NCBI GenBank assembly: GCA_051960855.1
Contig: JBQCDV010000166.1
Location: forward strand, 1-5,975
Reading direction: 5' to 3'
DNA: 5,975 nucleotides
Source of the DNA: JBQCDV01 sp051960855
GTDB taxonomy: Bacteria > Actinomycetota > Actinomycetes > JAJZTN01
The position numbers were made by a program, and so were the translations under genes. Below, piece by piece: positions 5,244 through 5,975 of the stretch. The notes below the pieces were generated by a model. The model ran no database searches. It was not told the DNA's origin and saw nothing but the letters and a program-made list of their open reading frames with translations. The first letter of the stretch is position 1, and every line of letters begins with the position of its first letter.

Positions 5244-5275
5244 GGAAGCGGTCGCCGGCGGTTGCCTCCGACAGC

Positions 5276-5307
5276 GGGAAGGCTCCGCCGCCCCTACCGG
5301 GTTCCCG
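5276..5307 (+). promoter_or_regulatory. Putative ECF-type promoter, copy 2 (upstream of the AhpD-like gene)
   Basis: GGGAAGGC (5276-5283), 12 nt, then ACCGGGTTCCCG (5296-5307), identical in its 20 conserved bases and spacing to the copy at 2831-2862, while the 12-nt spacer differs at most positions. As an ECF promoter it reads GGGAAG-N19-GTT (GTT at 5301-5303), predicting a start near 5310 and a leader of about 30 nt containing the AGGAGG at 5330-5335. The conserved ends against a variable middle argue for a functional site rather than a recent duplication. A dyad operator is the alternative. Confidence 0.65.
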
Positions 5308-5339
5308 TCCCGTCCGACAGTCGAGACCCAGGAGGCCGC

Positions 5340-5882
5340 ATGCCCCGCATTCCCGTGCACACCGTCGCCGACGCCCCCGCGGACAGCCGTGATGCGCTGA
5401 AGGCGCTCGAGGCGAAGATGGGCAAGGTCCTCAACATCCACGGCGAGATGGCGCACGCCCCGGTCGTGGTGCAGGGCTACACCGCGCTGCAGCAGGCGAT
5501 CGCCGACTTCGGCACGTTCGATCCCGCCACCCGGGAGGCGATCGCGCTGGCCGTCGGCAACGTCGACGGCTGCGACTACTGCCAGTCGGCGCACACCCTC
5601 AGCGCCAAGCGCGCCGGCTTCAGCACCGAGCAGACGATCGCCATCCGCGAGGGCCGCGTCGACTTCGACCCGAAGCTCGCCGCGCTGCTGACCCTGGTCC
5701 GCGAGTCGGCGGGCAACCTCGGGCACGTCCCCGACGAGGTGTGGCAGGCGGCGCTGGACGCCGGGTGGACCGACACCGAGCTCACCGAGGCCTCGGTGCA
5801 CATCGTGGTGAACCTGTTCACCAACCACTTCAACCACCTGGTGCAGACCGACCTCGACCTGCCCGCGGCGCCCGGGCTGTGA
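5340..5882 (+). CDS. AhpD-like / carboxymuconolactone decarboxylase family peroxidase
   Basis: A 180-residue protein from ATG 5340, with a strong Shine-Dalgarno AGGAGG at 5330-5335, four bases upstream. Residues 66-85 contain E66-x11-C78-x2-C81-x3-H85 (REAIALAVGNVDGCDYCQSAH), exactly the spacing of the catalytic Glu-CxxC-His relay of AhpD alkylhydroperoxidase; ring-cleaving carboxymuconolactone decarboxylases lack this cysteine pair. The all-helical CMD fold is expected, usually as an oligomer in the cytoplasm. In mycobacteria AhpD is reduced through a lipoyl carrier by dihydrolipoamide dehydrogenase, and a flavoprotein of that superfamily is the preceding gene. It is probably transcribed alone from the ECF-type site at 5276 and would be induced with the sigma operon. 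The physiological substrate is unknown; peroxidase activity is inferred from the motif. Confidence 0.92.
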   Translation: MPRIPVHTVADAPADSRDALKALEAKMGKVLNIHGEMAHAPVVVQGYTALQQAIADFGTFDPATREAIALAVGNVDGCDYCQSAHTLSAKRAGFSTEQTIAIREGRVDFDPKLAALLTLVRESAGNLGHVPDEVWQAALDAGWTDTELTEASVHIVVNLFTNHFNHLVQTDLDLPAAPGL

Positions 5883-5891
5883 GGCCGCGGC

Positions 5892-5917
5892 GGTCCCCAC
5901 CACTATCGGGCGGGACC
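5892..5917 (+). terminator. Weak inverted repeat after the AhpD-like gene
   Basis: GGTCCC (5892-5897) and GGGACC (5912-5917) could pair across a 14-nt loop, ten bases after the stop. The tail is a C-run rather than a T-run, so termination here is only suggested by position. Confidence 0.3.
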
Positions 5918-5975
5918 CCCCCCGCCCCCCAGCGTACCCCCCCGGCAGGCCACCGGGCGGTCCGACCGACCCCGC

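Noticed and set aside
1247..5882. Arsenosugar (ArsS-type) cluster
   Set aside because: Such clusters also pair radical SAM, CMD-family and flavoprotein genes, but this radical SAM protein lacks the extra C-terminal cysteine domain I associate with ArsS. No arsenite methyltransferase or glycosyltransferase is visible.
3480..5903. Very long open frame on the minus strand (about 807 codons)
   Set aside because: It is antisense to three well-supported genes with clear motifs. Its translation is Gly/Val/Arg/Ala-rich without domains, as expected for the mirror of high-GC coding DNA.
5916..5943. Runs of 8, 6 and 7 C residues near the right edge
   Set aside because: They may be real or a homopolymer/assembly artefact near the end of the sequence. 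No function can be supported.
1..5975. CRISPR array, insertion sequence, transposase or integrase
   Set aside because: No regularly spaced direct repeats of CRISPR size, no terminal inverted repeats, and no recombinase motifs were found on either strand.

Overview
This is a chromosomal-looking window from a very G+C-rich bacterium, almost certainly an actinobacterium. By eye about three quarters of the bases are G or C, third codon positions are almost always G or C, GTG starts are common, genes overlap by 4 nt (ATGA/GTGA), and the initiator tRNA has a C1-U72 mismatch with no encoded CCA. All credible genes read on the + strand. I cannot name a genus.

Layout. 2-118 may be the tail of an upstream gene. 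An initiator tRNA-fMet (313-386) follows with its own sigma-70-type promoter (271-300) and a strong intrinsic terminator (421-447). 448-818 is an extremely GC-rich, repeat-containing stretch in which I see no convincing gene. Next comes a tightly packed set of genes that I read as three transcription units. Unit 1 is an HTH/coiled-coil protein (819-1250), a radical SAM protein split by a -1 frameshift near 1582 (1247-2448), and an NrtS-like two-helix nitrate/nitrite transporter (2445-2744). Unit 2 is an ECF sigma factor (about 2867-3424), a zinc-binding (ZAS/zf-HC2) anti-sigma factor (3421-3699), and a dihydrolipoamide-dehydrogenase/mercuric-reductase-like flavoprotein (3696-5165). Unit 3 is a single AhpD/carboxymuconolactone-decarboxylase-like peroxidase (5340-5882).

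The best observation is a bipartite motif, GGGAAGGC-N12-ACCGGGTTCCCG, found twice with identical spacing: just upstream of the ECF sigma gene (2831-2862) and just upstream of the AhpD-like gene (5276-5307). It contains GGGAAG-N19-GTT, close to the promoter pattern known for SigR/SigH-type redox ECF sigma factors. I infer that the sigma factor drives its own unit and the AhpD-like gene. The anti-sigma factor has the Cys11 + His-x3-Cys-x2-Cys layout of redox-sensing RsrA-type proteins and no membrane segment. The two output genes (a CxxxxC flavoprotein disulfide reductase and a CxxC peroxidase) resemble the Lpd/AhpD pairing known in mycobacterial antioxidant defence. The working model is a cytoplasmic thiol-redox switch controlling a reductase/peroxidase pair, located next to an uncharacterised radical SAM/NrtS unit. 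The functional link between the radical SAM/NrtS unit and the redox unit rests only on position.
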